Assembly: GCA_023052935.1 (NCBI GenBank)
Contig: CM041292.1
Span: 201,027,799 to 201,091,798, forward strand
Source: Piezodorus guildinii
Lineage: Eukaryota; Arthropoda; Insecta; Hemiptera; Pentatomidae
Direction: 5' to 3'
Length of the DNA: 64,000 nucleotides
This document shows positions 45,201-56,175 of this stretch, in pieces. Position numbers and translations under genes: made by a program. Position 1 is the first letter of the stretch. The number at the start of each line of letters is the position of its first letter. A model generated the notes under the pieces. It saw only the letters and a program-made list of their open reading frames with translations. It was not told the DNA's origin and did no database searches.

Positions 45201-46034
45201 AGACATAGACGACAAGGATTGAGCAAGGTGTAGTTCATCTAAATAGCTACTAAGGAATCAGTGCCAGGATTTTTAAAACCGTGAGAAACATGTTATGCGC
45301 GTGTCTATTAAATCCAAGTTGTTACATTGCACTGCAAATTACGGATTACACATTTTTCCGTTCTGACACTTGATGAAAGGGTGGAGTGTCAGAAAGATTT
45401 CCGGCTCTGTTTTAGCACTCCTTCCTTCTTGAAGATTAACGACCCATAGATCCATGGGATAACTGACTGAAGGTGATGACAGGGAGCGGTGCTGACTGGA
45501 GAGGAAAAACGCGGGTTGTCATGGCCCAGCGAGCTCTTGCGAGGCAGTGATATAACCCTCGCCAGCTTTCACAGCGCACCAGGAAACCATGAAAAAGTTG
45601 TTATTAAATAAAAGGAGCGTGGAAAACGCCTTTTCAATAGTTTTTAGTAGTAACTTATGCAAGGGACTCACGGAGAGCGCAACTCTCGTTCCTTGCCAAA
45701 CCTTCATTAGCCTTTGGTTCGGGTTGGCGCTCTTAGGATCGGCTATATCATTTCCACAGCAATTATAATATATATAACAAAAAGGAGTCTACTCTGTTGC
45801 AAACGTTTCACAAGCTAATGGAAATGACTTGATTCGATAATTTGTATTAATTATAAGATCGTGAAATCACGTTTTTCCAATGCTCCAAGTAGTGTAAGTT
45901 GCTAGCGATTTCAAGCAACGGATTTTTTAAAGTAAGCCATTATCATATCAACTAAATTATGTGCCAATTAATATTAATTTAAAAAAAATTAATAATAATA
46001 CTCTTATATGGACGAAAAATATGTTTTTTAGGTG
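45201..46034. other. Unassigned; less AT-rich block at 45370-45760
   Basis: No family or motif recognised. Confidence 0.4.
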
Positions 46035-46322
46035 TTTGTTTGTTTATTTATTTTACCGGACTTTATGCTGCTATGGCTAATCGGACGATGCTGAAGTGGG
46101 AGTCCTAAATTTTGCCTATCCAGATTTAATTAGGGTAGGGATTTTTAACGAGTACCTGACATTGCACAGGTCTGGGACCACTTTTTTACGTACTTTCTCA
46201 AGGACGACAGAACTAAGGATTTTCTACCCCCATTACAAAGTCTGAGGGACACCTGAAAGGTTTCAACCTGCGACCATGGACATAAAAGTCGGTTTTGCTA
46301 GGCACCACATTAAGGCGACTTC
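46035..46322 (-). repeat. SINE1 copy 5, nearly full length, diverged
   Basis: Minus strand; full 3' body (GGACTTTATGCTGCTATGGC in reverse) and a decayed tRNA head. Confidence 0.85.
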
Positions 46323-46579
46323 TGTTTGTTTTTATTTTTATGAATATTATTTAATCTATTATAATAAGTGTTGAATATATTTATAGAGACAATAGAGCAT
46401 AATTATATTTCTTTAAAATTTTGTTCAAGAGAATGAAAGAATTTTTTTTTTTTTTCTCCGAAATATAATAGCCTTTTAAAAGAAAAAGAAGAATAGCCTT
46501 TTACATACATCTAAAAAGAATAAATCCAAACAGACAAATTCTCAAAATCTTCAAAAAAATCAATGATAAGAAAATTAAG

Positions 46580-47176
46580 TATGGAAACTTTTGAACACGT
46601 AGAGAAATTCAAGTATTTAGGTTCAATGATAACAAGAAAAAATGAAATCCAGGAAGAAATAAAGTCCCGATTAAAACTATTATTCTTCCAACGGTTCTTT
46701 ACGGATGCGAAACGTGGCCGCTTACTTTGAAGGATGAACAACGGCTTAAGGTTTTCGAGAATAAGGTACTGCGTAAAATATTTGGTCCGAAGAGAGATGA
46801 GGCCACTGGGGAGTTTAGAAGGTCGCACAACGCGGAATTGCGGAGTTTGCACCCTGTGAATATAATTGAGTTGATAGCATCGCGGAGACTCAAATGGGCA
46901 CGTAAAGTTGTTGGGCTTAGTGAGGAACGGATTCCGAGAAAGTTGGTATTCGCTGAACCGACTGGTAGGCGTCCGAAAGGTAGGCCGAAGCGTCGATGGG
47001 AGGATTGCATTAAGGCTGATCTTGGGGGCTTGGGCTTGACCGCTGAACATTGGACGAGTCTGTGCAGGCGAAGTTTGGTGGTATCGGCATCGAACCTTCG
47101 GGTTCGGTATGCCTATTATTATTATTATTATTATAGTTTGTATAAACTAAGAGAGACATGGAAAAATTACAGATAA
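46580..47176 (+). pseudogene. LINE-A copy 4: RT C-terminus, deletion and lost stop
   Basis: FEHVEKFKYLGSMITRKNEI and QEEIKSRLK are followed by a deletion of about 100 bp at 46674-46676 that removes VGNAC to RIYK. It resumes at ILPTVLYGCETW and runs to NLRVR. The family stop TAA has become TAT, so the frame reads on into the (ATT)n tail as a run of Tyr to 47176. No flanking duplication found. Confidence 0.85.
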
Positions 47177-47403
47177 CAAAATAGAACGGAATAAAGGGCT
47201 AAATTGAGAGTTAAAGTATTCTCAGAGGAAAAGAGGAAGGAAACGTGATCAAAAGATAGAATGGGTATGAGTCAACTGACGAAGGAGAGATGGAATAGGA
47301 GAAAAGAAGCCAAATGAACTGTGTTCCTTAGAAGACTATAAATAAAAAAAAAGTAAATAAAAAAATATCTCTTTACTGTTTTCTGGGAGGTAGATGTTGT
47401 TCC
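47177..47403. other. Short unassigned stretch
   Basis: Nothing recognised. Confidence 0.4.
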
Positions 47404-48070
47404 AGTTGTATGTTTATTTAACGTCCCTTTATGCTGCTGTGGCTAATCGGACGATCCTAAAGAGGGAGACCTAAATTTTGCCTATGCAGGTTTAATTAAT
47501 CAAAAAGACAAGTAATTTATTGGACCGGTTTGAGCGAAGGATATTAAGGTACATCCTAGGACCGATACGCGAAGGCGGAACATGGCGGCGTAGAAAAAAT
47601 AGAGAGGTCTATGATCAATTTAAAGATCTGAACATCTCAGCCAGCATTAGAATCCAGAGATTGAAATGGTTTGATGAGAATGGAGGACACCAGGATGCCA
47701 AAACGACTTTACAAAGGCACACCGGATGGAAATAGAAGCAGATGGAGACCAAAGGGCCGCTGGAGAGACAGTGTTCTGCAGGACATACGGCAGACCAAAG
47801 TCAACACAAGACTAGCAAGGACCAGAGAGGAATGGAAGGCGAAGGTTGAGAAAGCCAGGGGCTGCTTTATGCGCCTGTTGAGCTGAAGAAGAAGCAGGTT
47901 TAATTAGGACAGGGATCTAAGGAGTGCCTGACATCGCACAGGCTCGGGAGCACCTTTTAACGCCCCTCCGAAGGACGGCATAACTAACGATTTTTTACTC
48001 CCATTGACGAATCCTAGGACCACCTGCGGTTTCGAACTAGAGACCTTGGGCATGGGAGGCTGTTATACTT
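47404..48070 (-). repeat. SINE1 copy 6, split by LINE-G
   Basis: Halves at 47404-47498 and 47894-48070. The duplicated target GCAGGTTTAATTA (47486-47498 and 47894-47906) joins them when the insert is removed. Confidence 0.9.
47499..47893 (+). mobile_element. LINE-G: 395-bp 3' end inserted in SINE1
   Basis: Encodes, with one frameshift near 47690, LLDRFERRILRYILGPIREG and SIRIQRLKWFDENGG, then RMPKRLYKGTPDGNRSRWRP and WKAKVEKARGCFMRLLS with stop TGA at 47883. The tail is (GAA)n. The RT C-terminal layout resembles LINE-A but the family and tail are different. TSD 13 bp. Confidence 0.85.
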
Positions 48071-48074
48071 CCAG

Positions 48075-48312
48075 TTGTTGGTTTGTTCATGTAACGTTCC
48101 TTTATGCTGCTGTGGCTAATCGGACGGTCCTAAATTTTGCCTATCCATGTTTAATTAGGACAGGGATCTTTATGGAGTACCTGACATCGCACAGGCTCGG
48201 GACCACCTTTTAACGCCCCCTCCGAAGGACGGCATAAATAAGATTTTTTTACTCCAATTAAAAAATCCTAGGGCCACCTGCGGGTTTGAACCCGGGACCT
48301 TGGACATTTTAA
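48075..48312 (-). repeat. SINE1 copy 7
   Basis: Minus strand, full body, B box (GGGTTTGAACCCGG on + strand), A box lost. Lies tail to head with copy 6. Confidence 0.88.
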
Positions 48313-48744
48313 GGCATTTTATGTTGTATACTACATGTAATCCCATAATTCCAGTTATCTGAGAGGAAGGAAATAAAGAATAAAAATATTAATATCGTAG
48401 AAGGTATTTACAAAATACCTAAAGTAGTATATTAATGGAGCCCAGCACTCGTAGACAGCTGAGCGGTTTATCGAAGATGGGGCAGACTGCCTGGCGTCCA
48501 GAACCACCCACCCTCCAGCTCCAGTGGGCATTCCAGGCTGTCTACAGCATAGAGGTCAATTAGCACCAGTGCTACTAATCATACTTTCTTCGTCGGAAAC
48601 AGAGAAACATCTGAATAGTCGACAACCATCGGAGATTTTGTAAATAAGATTATTAATCTTGAAGTTTTAAGAAGTGTTTTATAATACGTACAAAAATACA
48701 ATAATGGGTTCAAACAAACACTCTGTCATAAAGTATAAAAAAAG
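48313..48744. other. Unassigned; GC-rich block at 48435-48600
   Basis: 48435-48600 (CCACCCTCCAGCTCCAGTGG and neighbours) stands out in base composition but has no recognised motif or matching copy here. Confidence 0.4.
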
Positions 48745-48817
48745 GGATCACTTGTAGCTGGGTGGTTAGCATAACTGTCTCCTATGCTAATGGTCACGTG
48801 TTCGAACCCGCAGAAAT
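48745..48817 (+). repeat. SINE1 head fragment (copy 8)
   Basis: Only the tRNA-like head: TAGCTGGGTGGTTAGCATAA and B box TGTTCGAACCCG. Without a 3' end. Confidence 0.8.
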
Positions 48818-49046
48818 ATTGATTGAAGTTAATAAGTTATTCAAATGTTAAGTATTAAGTTTAGTAAAGTACGGTTCTTTGCCGGTTTTCACAAGCGCTA
48901 TTTACTTCCCGTCTTGACGCAATTCTTAATAAAATGAGTTTTTTTCATTCAATGCCATCACCTCAAATATACTGACGGTGAGCATGCTTCATAATTTCTT
49001 CATTCTCCAATGGCCTTACCTCTCTTCTGAACAAATATTCTTCTTT

Positions 49047-49338
49047 CTGTGGCGCGACAGGCCGTGTAGGCCCTGGGCCTCGCGGTGTAAACTCCTGCGA
49101 GTTTACACTCACGTTTCACGATGCAATTTTTTTTTTAGTGTAGGGTCATCACTCCCTACGACTAATTTTGTGAGTGGCCACCCTTTGGCTGACGGGTCTC
49201 ACATACCCGTTGGAGAGGTTGTGAGTGAATCCACATTTTTTTAAATCCTTATTATCCTTATCCCCCCGGGACTTGGATTCGAACTCAGAGCCTGTAGCAT
49301 GAGAGACTAGCGCGCTAGCCACTCAGCCACGGGCTCCC
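49047..49338 (-). repeat. SINE3 reference copy
   Basis: Minus strand begins GGGGAGCCCGTGGCTGAGTG (A box GTGGCTGAGTGGCTAGCGCG), B box GAGTTCGAATCC, then the body shared with 17181-17433. GTAAACTC/GAGTTTAC forms a hairpin at 49087-49108. Confidence 0.85.
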
Positions 49339-49429
49339 CAAACAAATATTCTACTCATACGTTATTCTAAGATGTATTTTTACTTAGTTCTTTTTATAAG
49401 TAAAATATCATGTACTTTACTAAGCGCAG

Positions 49430-50165
49430 ACCGAACATAAACCATCACCTTTTATGAAACTCAATCCAAATTCCCTGGTCTAAACAGTTACAAACTTAGG
49501 CTTAACATTATAAATAAATCGTTAACTTATAGCGAATAAATTAATAGAAAACCCGAAAAAATCAAACAATGGATTTTCAAAATGTTCCCATATTTCAATA
49601 AAAAATCCAGTTTAAGCACTCAGAACAAACTGCTACTATATGAAACAGTTACACATGCCCAGATTTGTTATGCCTCGCCCGTCTGGAGCTCGACTTGCGA
49701 TACCAATTACAAAAAATTAGAAACAATACAAAATACATGTATGCGAATCATCAGTAACTACCCACGATATACTAAAATTTCAAAAATGCTCTTTGAACTA
49801 AATCTTCCCACATTACAACAATTGATCTACATAAAAACAAAACATATTTTGATAAAACCACAACTTCTGAAAACCCTTTGAAATTCGAAATTGGAAATTA
49901 CAACAAAACTTCACTAAAGCGATACACGGACAAAAGATCAAAGCACGTACTTTTAAATTAATAATGTAATTTATATGGTGTAGGTTTTTTTCATGTTAAT
50001 TTTCCTACCGTCTTAAGCAAAACATTGCATTATCGTTAGGTAAATTGAACGATGATTGAAACTATATTATCATGATAAAAGGATAACTGAAATCATGTAA
50101 GAAAACTTATTTGTATCTATATGTGCTTGTAAACATTGTATATAAATAAATATTATTATTATTAT
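49430..50165 (+). pseudogene. LINE-I copy 1: jockey-like RT 3' end
   Basis: Frame 49582-49881: MFPYFNKKSSLSTQNKLLLY, QICYASPVWSSTCDTNYKKL, CMRIISNYPRYTKI, then a frame change. The last residues match LINE-I copy 2 (LKRYxxKRxKxVLL). Ends in (ATT)n at about 50150-50165. Confidence 0.8.
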
Positions 50166-50748
50166 AATTTTTTTTTTCGTTGTTTTTTCAGAAGTAGTTG
50201 TTTATTCAACAGCCTATTAAGTTCATTATCAGAGTGGCGATGGTAAAGTTTTCTTCACTCTTCATTATTTTCGATCGCCGTTACGTGGCATTATCATAAT
50301 TTGAAAATTATCACAAAATAGCGGTTAATTATTATTAGATAATGACAGATGGGGGATAATATAATATAGCGTACAAACTTTCCCCATTGCACAAGACCCC
50401 AAACGGTAGCTGGTAGAAAGAAGCGCCCCCTAATGGGGCAGCCATTATTCATTGTGAAACGTCAAAACCTTTCAGCAGAATTTCCTCTCCATAATTCGAT
50501 AAAAATGATCCCTGGAAATTTCCCTGTTTATCGCACATTATCCTACTTCTTAATGCAGGGAATGTGTTTACAGGCGGCGGAGTTTAATTAAACACGAATA
50601 AAAAAACAAGAATGATGTCCTTTATCAGATTTAATTATCCCAGTTGGAACGGTTCCCGGTTCAGAGAGAAATTAAATGTGTTCCAGCTACTTGGTCTGTA
50701 GTTTTTCGAGATCATAAGCCTAATTATTTTAGGGTAGTCTTGAAATGA
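50166..50748. promoter_or_regulatory. Unique island with a CTCF-like motif
   Basis: No repeat family matches. It contains CCATTAGGGGGCGC on the minus strand (50423-50436), one mismatch from the conserved CTCF core, and homeodomain-like TAATTA/TTTAATTAAA sites. There is no coding frame. I infer a possible regulatory or insulator element only from motif and uniqueness. Confidence 0.25.
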
Positions 50749-50749
50749 A

Positions 50750-51133
50750 ATGAAAAGTAATTTTATTCTGGGACGAGTAGTCCCCTAAGAATAACAAGAA
50801 AAGTACAATACACATGATAATTGTCTGGTCGTTTAAGGCTTCAGTTTAACAATAAAAGATGGATTTTGTGACAATGAATAGTATCATCTATAGATTTTAA
50901 ATATTACATATGTTGGGAAGATTGATAATTTAGGAGATGGAGAAATAGTTGGTGTTTGAAAGTGGATAATGATAAGGATTTACGAATGGATACAGGCAAG
51001 GAATTCCAAAATAGAGTAGCACGGATAACAAAGGATTTTTTGAAGGAGGTAGATCTGTGAGAAGGTGTATACAAGTTTATGGATTGGGATCTAGTGTTTA
51101 CTGAGTGGGCCGAGGAACAATTGGTAAGCATAT
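50750..51133 (-). pseudogene. LINE-E copy, minus strand 3' end
   Basis: Frame 50904-51131 reads PSHRSTSFKKSFVIRATLFW, NSLPVSIRKSLSLSTFKHQL, the conserved LINE-E C-terminus. The 3' end (CTGGGACGAGTAG on the + strand) matches the other copies. Confidence 0.8.
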
Positions 51134-51157
51134 CAAGAATATAATAATAATAATAAT

Positions 51158-51619
51158 TTATTAGGTTCCTTTAATTAAAATGATCCATTTCATTCAACTC
51201 ATTTTATTTTTTTTTTTTCTTCCTACGTTTCGGCCTTTTGCCATTTTCAAGGGATCTACAAAAAACATTTATTTTAAAACTAAAAGATAAACAACATTAT
51301 TTTTTACATTCTTATAAAGCAATTTACATACCTCTTTATATTCCATCATGCACTCTATATATAATATATAAATATATATTTTGTCATAATTTAATAAAAT
51401 AAAAATAAAACTATTACAGGCTGACCAGCCCTGTCCTGGTTGTTATCATACACTGGATTAAAGAAATGTATTCCCTCACTCTTAACAATTGATATCAAAA
51501 CCAATATACACACATATATTGTTTTATTACCTCCTCCTCAGTCAAGTCCACATTTGTTTTCACAGCCAAAATTTTTCTTTTAAAATTCTTTAATAAATTA
51601 TTACCATACATAAACATAT

Positions 51620-51666
<47 letters not shown>

Positions 51667-51818
51667 TACATATACATAAACACATAAACAAATATATTAA
51701 TAAATGTTTTTTGTAGATCCCTTGAAAATGGCAACAGGCCGAAACGTAGGAAGAAAAAAATAAGAAAATAAAATGAGTTGAATGAAATGGATCATTTTAA
51801 TTAAAGGAACCTAATAAT
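51158..51818. mobile_element. Element with ~115-bp inverted repeats and hammerhead-like core
   Basis: Arms at 51158-51272 and 51701-51818 are near-perfect inverted copies, starting TTATTAGGTTCCTTTAATTA. The spacer of about 428 bp is AT-rich, with a (CA)n tract. Each arm carries, reading inward to outward, CTTGAAAATGGC-AA-A-GGCCGAAACGTAGG. GAAAC preceded by a short GGC/GCC stem resembles the second half of a hammerhead core; the first box is CTTGAAA instead of CTGANGA. Penelope-like elements have hammerhead-bearing terminal repeats that can be inverted, so this may be a derivative. A foldback/MITE is the alternative. Confidence 0.6.
51624..51661. repeat. (CA)n microsatellite
   Basis: About 18 CA units inside the inverted-repeat element. 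Confidence 0.95.
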
Positions 51819-51892
51819 ACAATTATTCATTCAAACAATTTTTAATTATAATAAAAATTAATAATAATAATAATATAATAATTAAAGGCTTA

Positions 51893-51984
51893 CCGAACCC
51901 GAGGGTTCGATGCCGATACCACCAAACTTCGCCTATACAGACTCGTCCAATGTTCACCGGTCAAGCCCAAGCCCCCGAGATCAG
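51893..51984 (-). mobile_element. LINE-A copy 5: last ~90 bp
   Basis: CCGAACCCGAGGGTTCGATG to GCCCCCGAGATCAGC is the reverse of the LINE-A 3' end. It abuts a truncated HINE with no spacer. Confidence 0.85.
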
Positions 51985-52337
51985 CAGAAAACAGAAAAAT
52001 ATTTTTTTTAATGCAATTTTTTGTTTTTGAACATAGGAGCAGTAATATACATGTATGATATACCTTTTGAAAGCTAAAGATTTTAGAAAAAATATTATCT
52101 CATACTTAAGTTTTTAAAAGTTAATAGAGAGTGATGAATAAGCCGATAAAACTAACTGATTATTTTAGATAATAATATAATAGATTTTTTAATAAAACAC
52201 ATGTTTCTATAGAAATTCAATTTAATTAATTCTTTGATAGTTTTACTAATTTTTATCTCTTACTATATTTGAAAATTCTTTAATCGATTTTTAAAACGGA
52301 GGTACGTGGAAGTCGTGTGTTGCCCGGACCATATTTT
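51985..52337 (-). mobile_element. HINE half copy, minus strand
   Basis: Only the 5'-terminal half of the element is present (ends GTGTGTTGCCCGGACCAT). The hairpin side is replaced by LINE-A sequence at 51984. Confidence 0.85.
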
Positions 52338-52798
52338 TATAATAAATGAGGATATGAATATTTTAAATACTTTAAACAAAAAGTGAACTCATTCTTATAA
52401 AATATGTAACATTCACTTGTTCTTCAATATTCAGGCACTGCGGATTTATTTATTATTCATTTATTCAGGTCGGGTTATGAATACATAATTTTGAATGTTT
52501 TTTTTTCCGTGGTTAATGGAAGAAGCTCCATTCACTCCGAATAAATTGAAACAGCTGTAATGAATGCTATTTCTTAAATTAATTTAATTTCGGAAAAAGG
52601 CTTGCAATGTGTAGCCGTTATCACTAACAAGGAAAGGATTCAAAATGTGTCTCAACGATTTCATGAATTTTTTTTAGGTGCAACGAGACATTAAACGATT
52701 AGCATCTGCAAATTTATAAGAACCAACGCTCCCATGGAGTCGTGTAAAGAAATCTATAAGTTTGTGCGTGAAAAATATATTTTATTTTGTATATCTGG

Positions 52799-52804
<6 letters not shown>
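52338..52804. other. Unassigned AT-rich stretch
   Basis: Nothing recognised. Confidence 0.45.

Positions 52805-52879
<75 letters not shown>
52805..52879. repeat. Homopolymer run, 75 T
   Basis: Uninterrupted T from 52805 to 52879. Could be a retroposon A-tail on the minus strand, or inflated by sequencing or assembly. Confidence 0.95.
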
Positions 52880-52886
<7 letters not shown>

Positions 52887-53392
52887 ATTCAGAGATAATA
52901 CAATCTGCCACCTTCTGGGGCAATGAGTATTAGAGATAAAATAAATCATTCATACTATATGTACATTGTAAATAAAATTAAAGAAAATAAATTAATAAAG
53001 ACTAAACAAATAAAAGAAAAAATATATATATACACAAAATTAAATAAGTACTATAAAGAAAATAATAATAACAATCTTGTTCACATTCATACCTATTTAC
53101 AATATTTACAAACTGCCCCTGGGATCACTGAATCAAACCTCGAGATCCACTAGTGGATGTCGAGGCACAATGCCAGAAGATCCCAGCGCCTCTCATTCAG
53201 CTGCGTCACTGGTCTTGAGAGCCAGTGGAGGCTGCGCGAGGGCGCTAGAGCCACATACACTCTGGTAAAGGTAGAAAAATAAGTGTGTTGTCAGAATTAC
53301 CTTATTACGAAGCGAAATAATGAAAAATAAATAAATAAACCGGTAGATTTAAGTTTTATGCTTAGTTATAATTTTTTCAATATTTTGTTTAT
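52880..53392. other. Unassigned; GC-rich block at 53115-53270
   Basis: 53115-53270 (GGGATCACTGAATCAAACCT, GGAGGCTGCGCGAGGGCGCT) is GC-rich and precedes T75 in the minus orientation, so it might be the body of a minus-strand retroposon with a long A-tail. No family match in the window. Confidence 0.35.
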
Positions 53393-53995
53393 TAATTGAT
53401 ATTTACAACTGTATAGGGAAAAAATACAACAAGTAAATGTGAAAAAAGTAACAATTGGCTTGATAAACTCTTGTGTAGAAGCTACCCAGCGGTAGCACTT
53501 CAATGTTTATGTCAGCAGGTTTCGAGGCCACCGTATTTTCAGGCGCCTCCGAGGATTATCAGGAATAGATGGAGATGAGAGGATACGGACAAGCGGGTTT
53601 GAGTGGGCTGGTAGTTTGGAATTAAAGGAGGTATATCTAATTCTGGCTAAGTCTGCAACTAACGGAATATTCAGGTCTTTATGGATAATTTTATTAGTGA
53701 CAAAATAAGGAGCATTTAGGATCTTTCGGAGGATTTCGGATTGCAAGGATTGGATGCGCGAGGAATTTGATGCCTTGGTGGATCCCCATAGCTCAATACC
53801 ATATGTCGAAATAGGTCTAATAATGGCTATATAAATTAGTTTTTTGTAGTAGATTGGAAGCTTTGAACGTTTCTCAAGTAACTGTTGTAACAATCGGTAT
53901 CTGCGAGCAGTTTCTTGTCTTTTCAGTCTGGTGTGAGGATTCCAAGATAGACGTTTGTCAAGTTGAAGTCCTAGGTAACGGATCTGTTAGTACCT
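53393..53995 (-). pseudogene. LINE-C copy: best-preserved C-terminal frame
   Basis: Frame 53507-53893 (128 codons) is open: KKLIYIAIIRPISTYGIELW, GSTKASNSSRIQSLQSEILR, VTNKIIHKDLNIPLVADLAR, then SIPDNPRRRLKIRWPRNLL. This is the jockey-type RT thumb and C-terminus. The frame is related upstream to RYRLLQQLLEK. The 3' UTR lies at 53393-53500. 5'-truncated. Confidence 0.87.
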
Positions 53996-53996
53996 T

Positions 53997-54197
53997 TTGA
54001 AGGAGCCGAAAATAAAGGTTTTCTGTTTACAAAGGATAGAGCACGTTTTGGAAGAAAATGTTTTTAGGACGCTTGTGAATAAAATGAAATGTAGATTTAT
54101 TACCTTTTGGAATGAGCTGCAATTTTCAAATAATTTTTTTAAGCAATTATCCGTTTCATTATTAGAAACAGCATATTTTATGGGTATAGTAGATTAA
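53997..54197 (+). CDS. Unrecognised 66-codon ORF
   Basis: Open frame with a Met start and ordinary composition (IEHVLEENVFRTLVNKM, FITFWNEL). No motif, no neighbours in the same orientation, no splice signals. Likely chance or an old repeat. Confidence 0.15.
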   Translation: MKEPKIKVFCLQRIEHVLEENVFRTLVNKMKCRFITFWNELQFSNNFFKQLSVSLLETAYFMGIVD

Positions 54198-54403
54198 TTA
54201 TATAATGTTCATTAAAAAGAGACTGTTCTAAAATAAGTTAAGGTATTTAAAAAGAGGTTGTTCTTCTCATTAACCATAATTCTAACTTAACCAATAATAA
54301 TTTGCCATTGTTTAATATTTCATTAAATAATGCCACAAAAATATTTGTTAAATGATGAAACGAATTGGAGTTTCAATTTCCCTTATTTATTTTTTAATGA
54401 TTT

Positions 54404-54692
54404 GTTTTGTTTATTTATTTATTTAACGTCACTTTATGCTACTATGGCTAATCGGATGATGCTATGGTGGGAGTCCTAAATTTTGCTATGCAGGTTTTAT
54501 TAGGATAGGGATCTTTAACGAGTACCAGAACATCACATGGCTCGGGACCACCTTCTAACGTCCCCTCCAACGGACGGCATAACTAAGGATTTTTTACTCC
54601 TATTAAAAAATCCTAGGACCACCTGCGGGTTTAAACCTGTGACCTTTGGCATAGGAGGCTGCTATGCTAACCATCCAGCTAGAAGTGTTCCC
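54404..54692 (-). repeat. SINE1 copy 9, full length with perfect TSD
   Basis: 289-bp minus-strand SINE1 from the A-rich tail (TTTATTTATTTAACGTCAC on +) to the tRNA-like head. Flanked by TTTTAATGATTT at 54392-54403 and 54693-54704. Confidence 0.93.
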
Positions 54693-54704
54693 TTTTAATG
54701 ATTT

Positions 54705-55500
54705 AAAACCTTATTTTTTCACATCTATAGATGGATGAACTTATTACCAAACCACCTAAAAACCCTTAAAAAACAAATCAAAACGAAAAAAAAACACACG
54801 CGTTTTTCACATTTGCGTGCGAATAAGTAGTAATAATTTTGAGAAAGATTTGAGACGACATACAAGGACTAAAGGAATTGGCTGTTTCATTGAGTTGGAA
54901 ACTGGTATAATATTCTCTGGTATACAATAAAGCAGGAATTTATCCATTGGGCACCCGTAAATTAAGGGGAAAAAATAGGCTTCCGGGCGAGAAATCTCCT
55001 AATCGCTTTCTTGTTCGGCCATAAAACAGTATGGAAAACTGTTCTTTAGTAATTTTTGGAAATTAACGCCTCAATAGTTGATCACCTTGAAAGCAGTCAA
55101 GTTCGGTCCCGTTTGATTTCGACTGAGACGCACTGACATTAGATGAGCCGGTAGAGATGACAGTGCTGCGAGCAGATACGGCATTATCCTCCAGCCACAG
55201 CGGGACATCAACCTCCAGGCAAGAAGAGCACTTAGTGGCTGGAGCCTGTATCTGGAGTCGGGGGCTAATGGAAGCTAATTCGGCGCTAAGGGCCCTCTCA
55301 ATGGCATTAGGCAGTGGAAACACAACTCCACGCCCATTACAGGCAGATCATCTCCTACTACTCTTAGCGTCCTATCTCCCGCCTTAAAACATACTTTGCA
55401 TCTTTATTCAATTCCATTTTAATCTCACTTACTATATGAATTAAATAGTAAAAGAAAATTTACTGATGCGGGTTTTAAGAAGAAAACGATTGAAAAATAC
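54705..55500. other. Unassigned; GC-rich block at 55080-55390
   Basis: The GC-rich block has short frames on both strands (55157-55387 on +, 55063-55323 on -) with no recognised motif. Probably unique or an unrecognised retroposon. Confidence 0.4.
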
Positions 55501-55599
55501 ACGGAACGATTAAAGTGACTCAGAGTTATAAAAAAACTTGGAGAAACCATATGCTGCAATGGGCCAGAGAGATAGGTTTATGGAAAGAATAAAGATTCG

Positions 55600-56175
55600 C
55601 CACCAGTGATCTTTATAAAAAGAAGAATTTTCCCATAAAAACTAAGATACGACATTATAACACAATCGTCAAGCCAGTTATTTGCTGTAAGATAAAGCTT
55701 TGAGATTAAAGTAAGCACAATATAGACAGCTGCTCTAAAAACAAAGTTTACAAGTTGCCAATACCTGTCAATGTACATTATTTATATTTAATTAGGAAGA
55801 AAAAGAATACTTTACGCAACAGAAACTTCTTGTCTTGCCAGCCTGGAGAGCATTCTAAAATAGCAAGAAGAATTCTCAGAATAATCTAGGGAACTAAGAG
55901 AACATCTGAAAGATACAGGTTGAGGTCAAATGGAGAAATAAAATAAATAAACATCCGACCTAGAGACTGACGTTAGGGTAAAAAGACTGAGATTCTATAG
56001 ACACATGGTGAGGATGAATCCTGAAGGAATGTACCATAAGATTTTTCAACGAATCCATTGTAAAAACATTCAACAGGATACTCCAAGCAAGACGATGTAG
56101 ACCAATTGGGGCTAACAGACCAAGATTGATTGGAGAGAGATTAGTACAGAAGGGAATAAAGGTTCTTGTGGGAAA
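55600..56175 (+). pseudogene. LINE-H: RT C-terminal relic
   Basis: Readable in pieces: FPIKTKIRHYNTIVKPVICC, RKKRILYATETSCLASLESI, DVRVKRLRFYRHMVRMNPEG, then RIHCKNIQ. The order (KTKIRxYNTIVKPV, YATE, KRLRFYRHMVRM) fits the RT thumb and C-terminal segment of an insect endonuclease-RT LINE. Many stops. Confidence 0.65.

Noticed and set aside
46511..47050. 179-codon minus-strand frame
   Set aside because: Antisense shadow of LINE-A; the same shadow appears opposite copies at 3.3, 36.5 and 56.5 kb, showing it follows from the sense coding sequence.
51495..51734. Frame with Cys-Val repeats
   Set aside because: Translation of the (CA)n tract within the inverted-repeat element.
55425..55490. HINE end (CTCACTTACTATATGAATTA)
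   Set aside because: Lacks a second hairpin arm and any adjoining core sequence.
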